A stretch of 50,927 nt of DNA from Candidatus Poseidonia sp. (GTDB lineage Archaea; Thermoplasmatota; Poseidoniia; Poseidoniales; Poseidoniaceae). The DNA is taken from NCBI GenBank assembly GCA_030827745.1, contig JAURDW010000006.1, forward strand, positions 1 through 50,927. Direction: 5' to 3'. The translations under genes and the position numbers were made by a program. Shown here piece after piece: positions 1-8,953 of the stretch. Numbering within the stretch: position 1 is the stretch's first letter; the number at the start of each line of letters is the position of its first letter. The notes beneath the pieces are model-generated. The model did no database searches. It worked only from the letters and a program-made list of their open reading frames with translations, and had not been told where the DNA came from.

Positions 1-2322
1 GTCTCTGGAGGATCCTGTACCGTATTGGCCCCCTGCAAGAACGACCTTCGGAGCGCCGATTTGGGCCGCTTCGTAGACCGACATCACCTCGCCCGATTCA
101 TGGTTCAAGGCATAGCCGCCTTCGGTCCCGGGCGCCATTTGGTTGCGAATGCGAACGTTGGCGAAGGTCCCGCGCATCATGATTTCATGGTTGCCTCGGC
201 GGCTTCCAAACGAATTGAAATCGCCGGGTTGCACCCCTCGCTCAACCAGCCAAGTACCTGCTGGTCCATCAGCCGGGAAGGACCCTGCCGGTGAGATGTG
301 ATCGGTCGTGATGGAATCGCCCAGCTTCAACAGCACCTTGGCACCTTCAATGGCTTGAATCGGTTCGGGAGCAGCCGACAAACCCGAGAAGAAGGTGGGC
401 AGGCGAATGTACGTGGAGGCATCGTCCCACGGATAGAGAGGGGAGGCCTCCGCAGGGATGCTGTTCCACCGGGGTTCGTTCATGGCGTCAGCGTACCGCT
501 GACGGAACATCTCCGGGGTGATGACCTGCATGGCCTCGTGGATTTCCTCGTCCGTCGGCCAAACCTCAGCGAGCATCACGGGCTGGCCTTCGCTGTCTTG
601 ACCAATGGGCTCGGTTGTCAAATCCATGTCGAGGTTTCCTGCGATAGCGTACGCAACGACCAGCGGCGGACTTGCGAGATACGAGGCCTTCACCTTGCCG
701 TGAACACGACCCTCGAAGTTCCGGTTGCCAGAGAGAACGGAGCCGACGATGAGTCCGGCTTCGTCAATGGCGGCTTCGATGGGCGCATCCAACGGTCCCG
801 AATTGCCGATGCAGGTGGTGCAGCCGTAGCCAACCGTGTGGAAACCCATGGCGTTGAGGTCGTCCTGCAGTCCGGTTGCCTCGTAGTACTCCGTGACGAC
901 CCGACTTCCCGGAGCAAGGGAAGTCCGAACCCAAGGTTTCACCTTGAGACCGCGTTGTCGAGCCTTTCGGGCGAGCAAACCCGCCGTCAGCATAACACCT
1001 GGATTGGAGGTGTTGGTGCAGGAGGTGATGGCGGCAATCACCACATCTCCGTGATTGAGGTCAAACATTTCCCCATTCATCTCAACAATGGCCCCGTTGG
1101 AAAGGTCTTCTTTTGACAACCCGTGACCGTGGTGCCCGAGTTCGTGGGTGAGGCTTTCTGCAAAATGGCCTTTCATGTTCCGAAGGTCCACGCGGTCCTG
1201 AGGTCGCTTAGGGCCGGCCAGCGCAGGGACGACATCGTCGAGGTCCAATTCCAGCACGGCCGTGTAGGCTTTTTCTTCAGCGTTTTCATCGCACCAGAAG
1301 CCTTGGGCTCTTGCATAGGCTTCTACCCCTGAAATGGCTTCATCGTCGCGCCCGGTGAGGCGTAAGTATTCGACCGTGCGTTCGTCGACGGGAAAGAAGC
1401 CGCAGGTGGCTCCGTATTCGGGGGCCATGTTGGCGATGGTCGCCCGGTCGGCAAGGGACAGTGCCTTCATCCCTGGACCAAAAAATTCCACGAACTTTCC
1501 GACAACACCGTGCTCTCGGAGCATTTCCACAATCCGGAGAGTCATATCGGTGGCCGTGACGCCGGGCTGAAGCGCGCCCTTGAGGCGGACACCAACGACG
1601 TCGGGGGCGAGCATGTAAATTGGCTGACCGAGCATGACCGCTTCGGCTTCAATGCCACCAACGCCCCAACCGAGCACGCCCAGTCCGTTGACCATCGTCG
1701 TGTGAGAATCGGTCCCAACGAGGGTGTCAGCGAGCCAAACACCCTCTTCTTGCCGAGCCACGGTGGCAAGGAACTCAAGGTTGACTTGGTGAACAATCCC
1801 TCTCGAGGGGGGGACGGCTTGGAAATTATCCAGCGACTGTTGGCCCCATTTGAGGAAGGTGTAGCGTTCCATGTTCCGGTGGTATTCGATGTCAAGGTTC
1901 ATGTCAAGCGCATCGCTATGAGCCCCGGAAACGTCGACCTGCACGGAGTGGTCAATCACCAAATCAACGGGCACTTGCGGGTTGACCTTCTCGGGGTCGC
2001 CGCCCATCTCCACCATGGCGTCACGAAGCGCAGCCAAATCCACCACGGCGGGCACGCCGGTAAAATCCTGTAAAATGACCCTGGATGGACGGAACGGGAT
2101 CTCGCCACGTTCACCGTCGGGCGTCCATGCTGCAATCTTGCGAATGTCGTCCTCGGTGATGAGGAAGCCGTCGTTTCCTCGCAAGGCGCCCTCGAGGAGA
2201 ATGCGGATGGAGTAGGGCAGGTGAGCCGTGGAAACACCGTTGGCATCGAGCGCGTTGAGCGCGTAATAATCGCCACCCACCGAGAGGGTTTGCCGGGCGT
2301 TGAAGGGGTCCAATGTCGTCAT
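1..2322 (-). CDS. acnA: Aconitate hydratase, AcnA/IRP1-type (C-terminus cut by window edge)
   Basis: Isomerises citrate to isocitrate through cis-aconitate in the TCA cycle, using a 4Fe-4S cluster. The minus-strand frame runs open from ATG at 2322 to base 1, giving 774 residues. The N-terminus has the typical DYYALNAL start, followed by VIDHSVQVD, LVGTDSHTTMVNGLGVLGWG, the cluster cysteine region AAITSCTNTSNP, a GYGCTTCIGNSG motif with the other two cluster ligands, and finally GTGSSRD at the window edge. A full AcnA is about 900 residues, so roughly 120-130 C-terminal residues lie outside. A TATA-like box starts 30 bases upstream of the ATG, so a leaderless transcript is likely. It lies 84 bases downstream of the cyclophilin gene on the same strand. 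Identity is secure. Distinction from 2-methylcitrate dehydratase rests on family resemblance only. Confidence 0.95.
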   Translation of the reverse strand, partial: MTTLDPFNARQTLSVGGDYYALNALDANGVSTAHLPYSIRILLEGALRGNDGFLITEDDIRKIAAWTPDGERGEIPFRPSRVILQDFTGVPAVVDLAALRDAMVEMGGDPEKVNPQVPVDLVIDHSVQVDVSGAHSDALDMNLDIEYHRNMERYTFLKWGQQSLDNFQAVPPSRGIVHQVNLEFLATVARQEEGVWLADTLVGTDSHTTMVNGLGVLGWGVGGIEAEAVMLGQPIYMLAPDVVGVRLKGALQPGVTATDMTLRIVEMLREHGVVGKFVEFFGPGMKALSLADRATIANMAPEYGATCGFFPVDERTVEYLRLTGRDDEAISGVEAYARAQGFWCDENAEEKAYTAVLELDLDDVVPALAGPKRPQDRVDLRNMKGHFAESLTHELGHHGHGLSKEDLSNGAIVEMNGEMFDLNHGDVVIAAITSCTNTSNPGVMLTAGLLARKARQRGLKVKPWVRTSLAPGSRVVTEYYEATGLQDDLNAMGFHTVGYGCTTCIGNSGPLDAPIEAAIDEAGLIVGSVLSGNRNFEGRVHGKVKASYLASPPLVVAYAIAGNLDMDLTTEPIGQDSEGQPVMLAEVWPTDEEIHEAMQVITPEMFRQRYADAMNEPRWNSIPAEASPLYPWDDASTYIRLPTFFSGLSAAPEPIQAIEGAKVLLKLGDSITTDHISPAGSFPADGPAGTWLVERGVQPGDFNSFGSRRGNHEIMMRGTFANVRIRNQMAPGTEGGYALNHESGEVMSVYEAAQIGAPKVVLAGGQYGTGSSRD

Positions 2323-2344
2323 GTTTTGGGGGAAAAGCCTCCCG

Positions 2345-2352
2345 TCTATGAA
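2345..2352 (-). promoter_or_regulatory. TATA-like box of acnA
   Basis: On the minus strand this reads TTCATAGA, followed about 22 bases later by the acnA ATG at 2322. The spacing matches other putative leaderless promoters in this window. This is pattern evidence only. Confidence 0.4.
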
Positions 2353-2406
2353 GAAAACCCTTCACCACTCACGCCCGAGAGAGGTGCCATCCGCCACGAC
2401 GGTGCT

Positions 2407-3420
2407 TCACCAAAATTGGTACCATGGTGTGGTCTGGGAACCAACGAACGTGGCTTTCACCAGCGTGACATCCTCTATTGGCTTGTCGTTGGCGCCCGTT
2501 TCGGTGTTTGAAATGGCGGTCACGAGATCGCATCCATCGGTCACCTTTCCAAAGACCGTGTGAACCCCATCAAGCCAGTTTGGACCCTGCCCGTTGTTGC
2601 TGTCTTCGGGGATGAGGAAGAATTGACTGCCGCCGGTGTTGGGGGCGCTGGTCTTGGCCATCGAGATGGTGCAGACCTCGTGAAGCAAGCCGTTGTCCGC
2701 CTCATCGGGAACGGTGTAGGACGTGGCTCCACCAGCACAGGCGGTTTCGGAGGCTGTGCCGTCGCAGTAGCCAAAGAATTTTGCAGCGTGGCCGCCGGTG
2801 CCGTCACCGTTGGTGAAATCGCCGCCCTGAATCATGAAATCATCGATCACGCGATGGAACGTGGTGCCGTCGTATTCCCCTTGTTCAACGAGGAGTTTGA
2901 AATTCTCAACGTGAACGGGAGCATCGTCCGGGTAGAGTTCAATCGTGACGGTGCCCGATGAGCCGCCGCCCCATGTCAACTCGAGTTGAACGATGTCGGT
3001 GGTGGTGTCGGTTTGGTTGGCGAGGTTGATGCCCGCCAACACCAAGACGACGGCGAGAAAGATGGCGACGATGCCAGCAGGAGTTGGCGTGCCGTCGTTG
3101 AGCAGACGGGGGAACGCCGTCTCGCTGATGCCTTTGTCCTGCATTTCGTTGAGCAGGTCGTTGTAGATGCTTCCGGCTTTCTTGTCGCGAGGATTTTTCT
3201 TGGTCGCTTCCCGAAGCAGGCTGGCGGCCTTTCTGTAGGTCCCTCGGTTGTGACCGTTCTTGGCTTCAAGCCACGTCGCTTGGCCAGCCAAACGCAGGGT
3301 GGTGGGCTCCGAACCGTCGGGGTCAATCTCTCGAAGCATCTTGAGGGCTGCATCGCCTTTTCCCTTGGCAATGGCTTTCTCTGCTTTGTCCCAAGCCGTT
3401 GACATCTTGTCGTCCGCCAT
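2407..3420 (-). CDS. Membrane-anchored cyclophilin-type peptidyl-prolyl cis-trans isomerase
   Basis: Catalyses proline isomerisation in protein folding. The 337-residue protein has an N-terminal helical, TPR-like region (about 7-96), one transmembrane segment (about 113-134) and a cyclophilin domain (about 145-327). Visible cyclophilin signatures are FHRVIDDFMIQGGD (catalytic Arg about 190), GGSQFF and the tail LDGVHTVFGKV. The orientation is probably cytoplasmic N-terminus and an extracytoplasmic isomerase domain. The start at 3420 (MADDKM) is preferred; an in-frame upstream codon would add 14 residues that look like untranslated leader. A loop near 215-232 carries extra cysteines, possibly a disulfide outside the cell (inference). 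It is divergent from korA across 164 bases in which I see no clear TATA box. Confidence 0.88.
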   Translation of the reverse strand: MADDKMSTAWDKAEKAIAKGKGDAALKMLREIDPDGSEPTTLRLAGQATWLEAKNGHNRGTYRKAASLLREATKKNPRDKKAGSIYNDLLNEMQDKGISETAFPRLLNDGTPTPAGIVAIFLAVVLVLAGINLANQTDTTTDIVQLELTWGGGSSGTVTIELYPDDAPVHVENFKLLVEQGEYDGTTFHRVIDDFMIQGGDFTNGDGTGGHAAKFFGYCDGTASETACAGGATSYTVPDEADNGLLHEVCTISMAKTSAPNTGGSQFFLIPEDSNNGQGPNWLDGVHTVFGKVTDGCDLVTAISNTETGANDKPIEDVTLVKATFVGSQTTPWYQFW

Positions 3421-3584
3421 GTTTCGGCGAGGCAAACTTTGGTTTTGAGCCCTGCCCCTCAAGCCTCAGCCAGCACCACCAACAGAATGCGGCAGAGGGA
3501 ATGTGGGGGCAACATGTTGAAAGGGTGCATGCGAACCCCTGCCGGTAAGGACGAACCTGATGTCCGTCCAAGAGGATGTTTCGT

Positions 3585-5375
3585 ATGAGCGCCATCATCA
3601 ACGACTTCACCATCAACATCGCTACCGCCAACGGAACGGGGTCGCAATCGGCCAACCTCATCCTCCTGCAATCCCTTTTCGAGATGGGCGTCCCCGTCAG
3701 CGGAAAGAACCTGTTTCCCTCCAACATTTCCGGACTCCCCACATGGTACATCGTTCGTCTGTCGGACAAAGGCTACCAAGCCCCAGGCGATCGAACCCAC
3801 ATCCAAGTCCTCGTGAATCCTGCGACGTGGGACGAAGACCTCGCTGCGCTCGAGCCGGGTTCGGTCGTCATCTGGAACAGCGACACCAAAGGGAAAACCG
3901 TGGAACGGGACGACATCGTGTCCTACCCCGTCCCGATGAGTTCACTCGCACGCAAAATCAACCCAAAAATTGCCAAACTCGTCACCAACATCGTCTACGT
4001 TGGTGTGCTTGCCGAACTGCTGGGCATTGACCAGACGTGCCTTGAATCAGCGGTCGCCAAGCAATTCAAAGGCAAGGCAACGGCCATCGAACTCAACATC
4101 ACCGCGCTGGGCCTCGGCCGGGGCTTCTGCAACGAGGAATTGACCAAAGCAGACCCCTACGCCGTCGAAAAGCGAGCGGTCACGAAACCGCAATTCTTCA
4201 TCGAGGGCAACGAAGCCGCAGCCCTCGGCGCCCATTACGGCGGTGTGCAGTTGCTTGCCTGGTACCCCATCACACCGTCTTCGTCCCTCGCAGAAGGCGT
4301 CATCAACTACATCCCCCGCCTCCGCACCGACGACGACGGCAAAGCCAACATGGCGGTGATTCAAGCCGAAGACGAGCTCGCCGCTGCCGGCATGGTGCTC
4401 GGCGCAGGCTGGGCGGGCGGCCGAGGCATGACCGCCACCTCAGGCCCAGGCATCTCCTTGATGCAGGAATTCATCGGACTGGCGTACTTTGCAGAAATCC
4501 CCTCCGTGTTTTGGGACGTCACCCGAGTCGGGCCCTCAACAGGCCTTCCAACCCGCACCCAACAATCCGACATCGCCATGCTCTACGAGGGCAGCCACGG
4601 GGACACCCAACACATCGTCCTCATCCCGGGAACGGTTGAGGAGTGTTTCGAATACGGTTGGCGGGCCTTCGACTACGCCGAACGCTTCCAAACCCCCGTC
4701 TTCGGCATGAGCGACTTGGACCTTGGCATGAACCGTTGGGCGTGCGAGGGCTTCACGTATCCTGACCAACCGATGGACCGCGGCAAAGTTGTCCGGGAAC
4801 AGGACGTGTTTGACGCCTTCGAGACCTTCGGTCGTTACCTCGATGTTGACGGCGATGGCATCCCATACCGAACCCTCCCCGGCTCGGGCATGGCGCCCAT
4901 CCTCTACCGCGGAACGGGCCACAACCCCATGGGCGTCTATTCGGAAAAGCCCGAGGATTACTTCAACCTCATGCAACGGTTGCGAATGAAGATTGACCGT
5001 GCCCGAGACGAACTTCCTGCGCCCATCCTCCGAGAAGAAGAGGAGTGCGAAGTCGGTATCGTCTTCCTCGGCAGCATGGAAAACTCCATCCAAGAAATCG
5101 ACGATATCTTGGAAGAGACCGGCTTGAAGGTCAGCCAGTGCCGTGTCCGAGCCCTGCCCTTCCACGCTGAAGTTGAGGCCTTTGTCCGCCGCCATGAAAC
5201 CGTCATCGTTCTCGAAATCAACCGGGACGGGCAGCTTTACGGCATTCTGCGACGAGAGTTGCCCAACGACCTCGTCACCAAGGTCCATTCTGTGGCGTAC
5301 AGCGACGGCATGCCGCCGCGTGCTCGCATCTACGCCGAGCGCATTTTGGCCACCCTTGAGGAGGTGAAGCAATGA
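3585..5375 (+). CDS. korA: 2-oxoglutarate:ferredoxin oxidoreductase, fused gamma-alpha subunit
   Basis: With KorB it oxidatively decarboxylates 2-oxoglutarate to succinyl-CoA and reduces ferredoxin. Of the 596 residues, 1-190 are the gamma domain (GTGSQSAN near the start, then a Rossmann-like core) and about 200-596 the alpha domain with YPITPSSSLAEG (227-238) and ATSGPGISLMQE (284-295). This gamma-alpha order is typical of two-subunit 2-oxoacid:ferredoxin oxidoreductases. ATG at 3585 is preferred over ATG at 3576 because AGAGG at 3571-3575 is then nine bases upstream. Its last four bases overlap korB (ATGA), so the two are translationally coupled. Substrate choice (2-oxoglutarate rather than pyruvate or branched-chain 2-oxoacids) is inferred from overall resemblance. 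Confidence 0.9.
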   Translation: MSAIINDFTINIATANGTGSQSANLILLQSLFEMGVPVSGKNLFPSNISGLPTWYIVRLSDKGYQAPGDRTHIQVLVNPATWDEDLAALEPGSVVIWNSDTKGKTVERDDIVSYPVPMSSLARKINPKIAKLVTNIVYVGVLAELLGIDQTCLESAVAKQFKGKATAIELNITALGLGRGFCNEELTKADPYAVEKRAVTKPQFFIEGNEAAALGAHYGGVQLLAWYPITPSSSLAEGVINYIPRLRTDDDGKANMAVIQAEDELAAAGMVLGAGWAGGRGMTATSGPGISLMQEFIGLAYFAEIPSVFWDVTRVGPSTGLPTRTQQSDIAMLYEGSHGDTQHIVLIPGTVEECFEYGWRAFDYAERFQTPVFGMSDLDLGMNRWACEGFTYPDQPMDRGKVVREQDVFDAFETFGRYLDVDGDGIPYRTLPGSGMAPILYRGTGHNPMGVYSEKPEDYFNLMQRLRMKIDRARDELPAPILREEEECEVGIVFLGSMENSIQEIDDILEETGLKVSQCRVRALPFHAEVEAFVRRHETVIVLEINRDGQLYGILRRELPNDLVTKVHSVAYSDGMPPRARIYAERILATLEEVKQ

Positions 5376-6418
5376 GCGAAAAGCCCGCACGAGCCATCAA
5401 ACTCAACGTCATCAACGAACCCAAAGACAGCTACACCGGCGGTCCATCCTCGCTGTGCCCAGGATGCGGTCACGACCAAATCTCAAGCGTCATCATCAAC
5501 GCCGCGTGGGAAAACGGCATTGAACCCCATCGCATTGCGAAGATGTCTGGCATCGGCTGTTCTTCGAAGACGCCGGCCTATTACCTGGGTCAGTCCCACG
5601 GCTTCAACACCGTCCACGGACGCATGCCCTCGGTGACCACCGGCGCCTACGCCATCAACAAGGATCTCCTCTACCTCGGGGTCTCCGGTGACGGTGACTC
5701 GGCCTCGATTGGCATCGGTCAACTGATTCACGCCATCCGTCGCAACATGGACATGGTCTACGTCATCGAAAACAACGGCGTGTACGGCCTGACCAAAGGG
5801 CAATATTCGGCCACTGCAGACGTGGGCTCGAAGAAAAAGAAAGGACCCGCCAACGAAACCCAGCCCATCGATCTCTGCGCCTTGGCCATCAACCTTGGAT
5901 GCACCTTTGTCGCTCGCTCGTTTTCAGGCTCAAAGAAACAACTGACGTCGCTACTCAAGGCGGCGATGTCCCACAAAGGCTTCGCCCTCATCGACGTGAT
6001 TTCCCCCTGCGTGACCTTCAACAACAACGACGAATCCATGCGTTCCTACAGTTACGTGAAGGAGAACGAAGTCACGTTGCACATGGCCGATTACATCCCT
6101 CACTTCAACCCCGTCGAGGAAATTGAAGTTCCTGAAGGCCATTTCAAGGACATCACCCTTCACGACGGTTCAACGATTCGTTTGGAAACCATCTCCGAGG
6201 AACACGACCCCGGCGACGCTATGGCAGCCCTCACGGCGCTCCATGGGGCTGAAACCGGAGGGAAACACGTTACGGGCCTGCTCTATTTTGACGCCACCAA
6301 ACCGTCGCTTGCGGAAGATTTGGGATTGGTTGACGGCGCTTTGCTCGATGTCCCCGATGAAGTCTTGCGCCCGAGTCAAGCCTCGCTTGATGCCCTGAAT
6401 GCTGAATTTTTGGCGTGA
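5372..6418 (+). CDS. korB: 2-oxoglutarate:ferredoxin oxidoreductase, beta subunit (TPP-binding)
   Basis: Thiamine-diphosphate-binding partner of KorA. The 348 residues contain CPGCGH (29-34), IGCSSKTPAYY (61-71), and the TPP/Mg signature with GDGDSASIG (106-114) and NNGVYGLTKGQ (134-144). The CPGC pair and a later Cys in the ISPCVTFNNN segment are usual 4Fe-4S ligands in this family. The C-terminal 100 residues (after about 240) carry a variable extension. The start overlaps the korA stop as ATGA, so the pair is co-translated at one-to-one ratio. No separate ferredoxin or delta subunit gene is adjacent. Confidence 0.92.
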   Translation: MSEKPARAIKLNVINEPKDSYTGGPSSLCPGCGHDQISSVIINAAWENGIEPHRIAKMSGIGCSSKTPAYYLGQSHGFNTVHGRMPSVTTGAYAINKDLLYLGVSGDGDSASIGIGQLIHAIRRNMDMVYVIENNGVYGLTKGQYSATADVGSKKKKGPANETQPIDLCALAINLGCTFVARSFSGSKKQLTSLLKAAMSHKGFALIDVISPCVTFNNNDESMRSYSYVKENEVTLHMADYIPHFNPVEEIEVPEGHFKDITLHDGSTIRLETISEEHDPGDAMAALTALHGAETGGKHVTGLLYFDATKPSLAEDLGLVDGALLDVPDEVLRPSQASLDALNAEFLA

Positions 6419-6438
6419 TGGGGTTTTGAGGCGACCTC

Positions 6439-6446
6439 TCATAAAG
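6439..6446 (+). promoter_or_regulatory. TATA-like box of the DUF2135-like gene
   Basis: TCATAAAG starts 30 bases before the ATG at 6469. The AAGGAG just after it lies too far from that ATG to be a good ribosome-binding site, so the AT-rich part is read as a promoter for a leaderless mRNA. Confidence 0.4.
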
Positions 6447-6468
6447 GAGCAGGTGAAAATGATGGTGC

Positions 6469-7356
6469 ATGGTTGAACCTGTCACCACAGCGACCAGCAT
6501 TGGTCTTGGCTCAGCAGGCCTCTACATGTTCGGTCGCTACTGGGCCAAACGAAGCGCTCGGTTGAGAGCGCTCGCCCTTGCTGAAAAATACAGCACGATC
6601 ACCCGAATTGGCGCGCATGAAGGACGCATGCGGTTGCTGGTGAACTTGCCTCAGGTCGGTGAGGTCCCCACCAACGAGCAGACCGCATGGCAGGAACGGC
6701 AGGAGCGGCGAAACCGCAACATCATGGAACTCGATTTGATTCACCGCTTGCCAAATGGCGGCGAGGCCCCCGAGGATGAGCAGGACCTGAACGACGAAGA
6801 ACGTCTCATGGAGTTGGAAGCGAGGGCGTCGTGGATCGATTCCAACGAACCCCCCATGAACCAACACGCCGCCCTTGTCGCTGAGGAGCAACTTGGCAGC
6901 GGCGTGGTCGTGGCCGAGAACAGCGATGAAGAGCTCGAAGTCAACATTGACGAGCGCCTTGAACGAGAGGGCGGTGCGTCGGGCGTTGTTCAGATTTCAT
7001 TGGCTTGGGACGACTACAACGACTTGGACTTGCATGTCTTCTGCCCTTCGGGAGAGCGCATTTATTTCAACAACAAAACAAGCGATTGCGGCGGGGATTT
7101 GGACGTTGACATGAACGTCCGACCTGTTTCAAACACGCCCGTGGAAAACGTGGTGTGGAAGGAACAAGCACCGCTCGGACCCTACAAAATCGGCGTTCAT
7201 TTCTACAAACACCACAAGAAACGACGCACGAAACGGACCTGCACCTACCGTCTTCGAGTGGTCACCCACGGCCGGAGCAAGGAATACATTGGGAAGATAA
7301 AATACGGCGAGGCCATGCAAATGGTCACGTCGTTTTCCCTCGAAGAAGCGCCTTAG
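6469..7356 (+). CDS. DUF2135/YfaP-like protein with N-terminal hydrophobic anchor
   Basis: Function unknown. The 295-residue protein begins with a weakly hydrophobic stretch (about 5-24), continues with a charged, Glu-rich helical region (about 25-175) and ends in a beta-rich domain (about 178-293). That domain has LAWDDYNDLDLHVFCPSGE, then DLDVDMNV, then APLGPYKIGVHFYKHH, a pattern I associate with DUF2135-type domains, which often accompany VWA proteins. No VWA domain is visible here. ATG at 6469 is chosen; an earlier ATG at 6462 runs into a stop. Its TAG stop overlaps the converging glucokinase stop by four bases. The domain call is from remembered family resemblance. Confidence 0.65.
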   Translation: MVEPVTTATSIGLGSAGLYMFGRYWAKRSARLRALALAEKYSTITRIGAHEGRMRLLVNLPQVGEVPTNEQTAWQERQERRNRNIMELDLIHRLPNGGEAPEDEQDLNDEERLMELEARASWIDSNEPPMNQHAALVAEEQLGSGVVVAENSDEELEVNIDERLEREGGASGVVQISLAWDDYNDLDLHVFCPSGERIYFNNKTSDCGGDLDVDMNVRPVSNTPVENVVWKEQAPLGPYKIGVHFYKHHKKRRTKRTCTYRLRVVTHGRSKEYIGKIKYGEAMQMVTSFSLEEAP

Positions 7357-8117
7357 GAGGAAGGGCCCTCGGAGGAAGGGCCTGTGGCAACCCAACAGGC
7401 CGCACCAAGCGGCCCTGCATCTTCGGCCAGGGTCGCTTTGACGAGTTCGGCTCGAGTTGAAAGCAACGGCTCAATGGTGTGCCAGTGTTCGGTGATGCCT
7501 CCGCTGACGACGATAAGGTCTGGATTGAGGTCGGATTCAAGAAACGTGAGCCCCTCTTGAAAGCGTTCACTCCACGCCTCAAGGGACAGGCGCTCGGTCC
7601 GCCTTGCTCGCCCCGAAAGATGTTCTTCAAGCACGCCGCTACGCCGAGGATGGGGAAGACGTCCGTGTTCCAGATTGGGCACGAGGACACCGTTTTCGTG
7701 CACGGTTGTTCCCAGACCGGTCCCCACCGTCAAGGTGAGGACACATCCATGATCTCCGTGACTGCAACCAAAACGGCGTTCGCCTTCTGCGGCGGCGTCG
7801 GCATCGTTCAACACAGCGAAACGGCCCCCGTGGAAGGGACGAAAGGTGGCTTCGAGGTCAACAGCGCGCCACGCATCACCGAGGTTTGGGGCCGTGCGAA
7901 TGCGGTTGTTGACCACCGCACCGGGAAATCCAAAACCCATCGGGCCGCTCCAAGCCCGTTCTTCCAATACCTCCGTGATGTGAGGCAACACGTCCTCTGG
8001 GTGCAACGATGCTCGGTGCTCGAGGGACAGCAGCGGCTCCGTTCGATGGCCGGTCTCAACATCGTACACGCCGATACGAAAACCGCTTCCTCCAAGGTCA
8101 ATGCCGAGCACCTGCAC
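7353..8117 (-). CDS. ppgK: ROK-family sugar kinase, polyphosphate-glucokinase-like
   Basis: Likely phosphorylates glucose, possibly with polyphosphate as donor. The 254-residue protein opens with the phosphate-binding GIDLGGSGF motif, continues with FGFPGAVV, DADAAAEGERRFG and TVGTGLGTTVHENG, then LVPNLEHGRLP, the last resembling polyphosphate glucokinases. The length also matches that family. The frame extends upstream to 8336 but would overlap the phosphatase gene. GTG at 8117 is preferred: it gives MQVLGIDLGG, lies four bases after the phosphatase stop and has AGGGG just upstream. The pair is thus an operon. Donor specificity cannot be read from sequence; an ATP-dependent ROK kinase is the alternative. 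Confidence 0.75.
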   Translation of the reverse strand: MQVLGIDLGGSGFRIGVYDVETGHRTEPLLSLEHRASLHPEDVLPHITEVLEERAWSGPMGFGFPGAVVNNRIRTAPNLGDAWRAVDLEATFRPFHGGRFAVLNDADAAAEGERRFGCSHGDHGCVLTLTVGTGLGTTVHENGVLVPNLEHGRLPHPRRSGVLEEHLSGRARRTERLSLEAWSERFQEGLTFLESDLNPDLIVVSGGITEHWHTIEPLLSTRAELVKATLAEDAGPLGAACWVATGPSSEGPSS

Positions 8118-8121
8118 CCCA

Positions 8122-8853
8122 TCAGCCCCTGGCGGAAAGCGAGCGCAGGATGGCTTCAACCAACGGAGGGAAGGTGTCGCCGTGAGGGTGAGGGGACACG
8201 ACGTCGGCTGCGGCCTGCACCTCTTCAAACGCCTTGCCCACCGCCACCGACCAGCGAACCGATGCAAACATCGAGAGGTCGTTGGGGGCGTCCCCCACGG
8301 CCAAGGCATCGTCCAGCGACCATCCCATGCGGTCAAACAACGCCCTCAACCCTTGCCCTTTGCTGATGCACGGGTCCATGAGATGGATGGCAAAACCCGT
8401 CCGCACCACGCTGAGGTTCGCCCATTCGCTCGAGGCGAGTTCGTTTTTGATGGCGTGGAGGTCTTCATCTGGAAACAAGCACCATTCGCTTTCTCGCCAT
8501 GCATTGGTGGCGATACCGACGCTGTCAAGACCGGGGAGCCGGGCTTCGAGCCATGAGGCGGCTCGCCGTGCTTCCTGACCTGAAGCCCGAACCACAGGAC
8601 CGCCCCATTGAGGATGCCAAAGCACGCCACCGTTTTCACAACACATCGGCCCGCTTAGGCCAATGAATCGCCAGAGGCCATAGGTGACCGGGCGTACATT
8701 CCCGGTGGAAAGCACCACGGGGATGCCGTGGGCTTCGAGATCTCGGAGCGCCTTGACCGCAGGAAGCGAGAGGATTTTTTTGCCGTCCGTCACGGTTCCG
8801 TCGATGTCAATGACGACCACCTTCGGGGTCCATCCGTCAGGAAGCCACGCCAT
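8122..8853 (-). CDS. pgp: Archaeal-type phosphoglycolate phosphatase (HAD superfamily)
   Basis: Dephosphorylates 2-phosphoglycolate or a related small phosphoester. The 243 residues contain HAD motif I as DIDGTVTDG, motif II in LSTGN, a Cof-type cap domain with CENGGVLW, motif III Lys in SKGQGLRAL, and motif IV GDAPNDLSMF. The order and spacing resemble Thermoplasma-type phosphoglycolate phosphatases. ATG at 8853 (MAWLPDG) is chosen; the open frame continues to 9630 but only as antisense of the ATPase gene. First gene of a two-gene operon with the sugar kinase. A sucrose- or mannosyl-phosphate phosphatase is possible from the same superfamily. Confidence 0.8.
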   Translation of the reverse strand: MAWLPDGWTPKVVVIDIDGTVTDGKKILSLPAVKALRDLEAHGIPVVLSTGNVRPVTYGLWRFIGLSGPMCCENGGVLWHPQWGGPVVRASGQEARRAASWLEARLPGLDSVGIATNAWRESEWCLFPDEDLHAIKNELASSEWANLSVVRTGFAIHLMDPCISKGQGLRALFDRMGWSLDDALAVGDAPNDLSMFASVRWSVAVGKAFEEVQAAADVVSPHPHGDTFPPLVEAILRSLSARG

Positions 8854-8953
8854 GAACAGAGGTTGGTTGAAGGACGAGGATGAACATTCGCCTTGAGGGA
8901 GACTGGCGCTTCCTTGAGCGAGGATTGATGAACACCCAGCATGTCCGTGGTCT

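Noticed and set aside
298-1116. 272-residue plus-strand ORF
   Set aside because: Antisense shadow of the aconitase gene, whose minus-strand frame has all family motifs.
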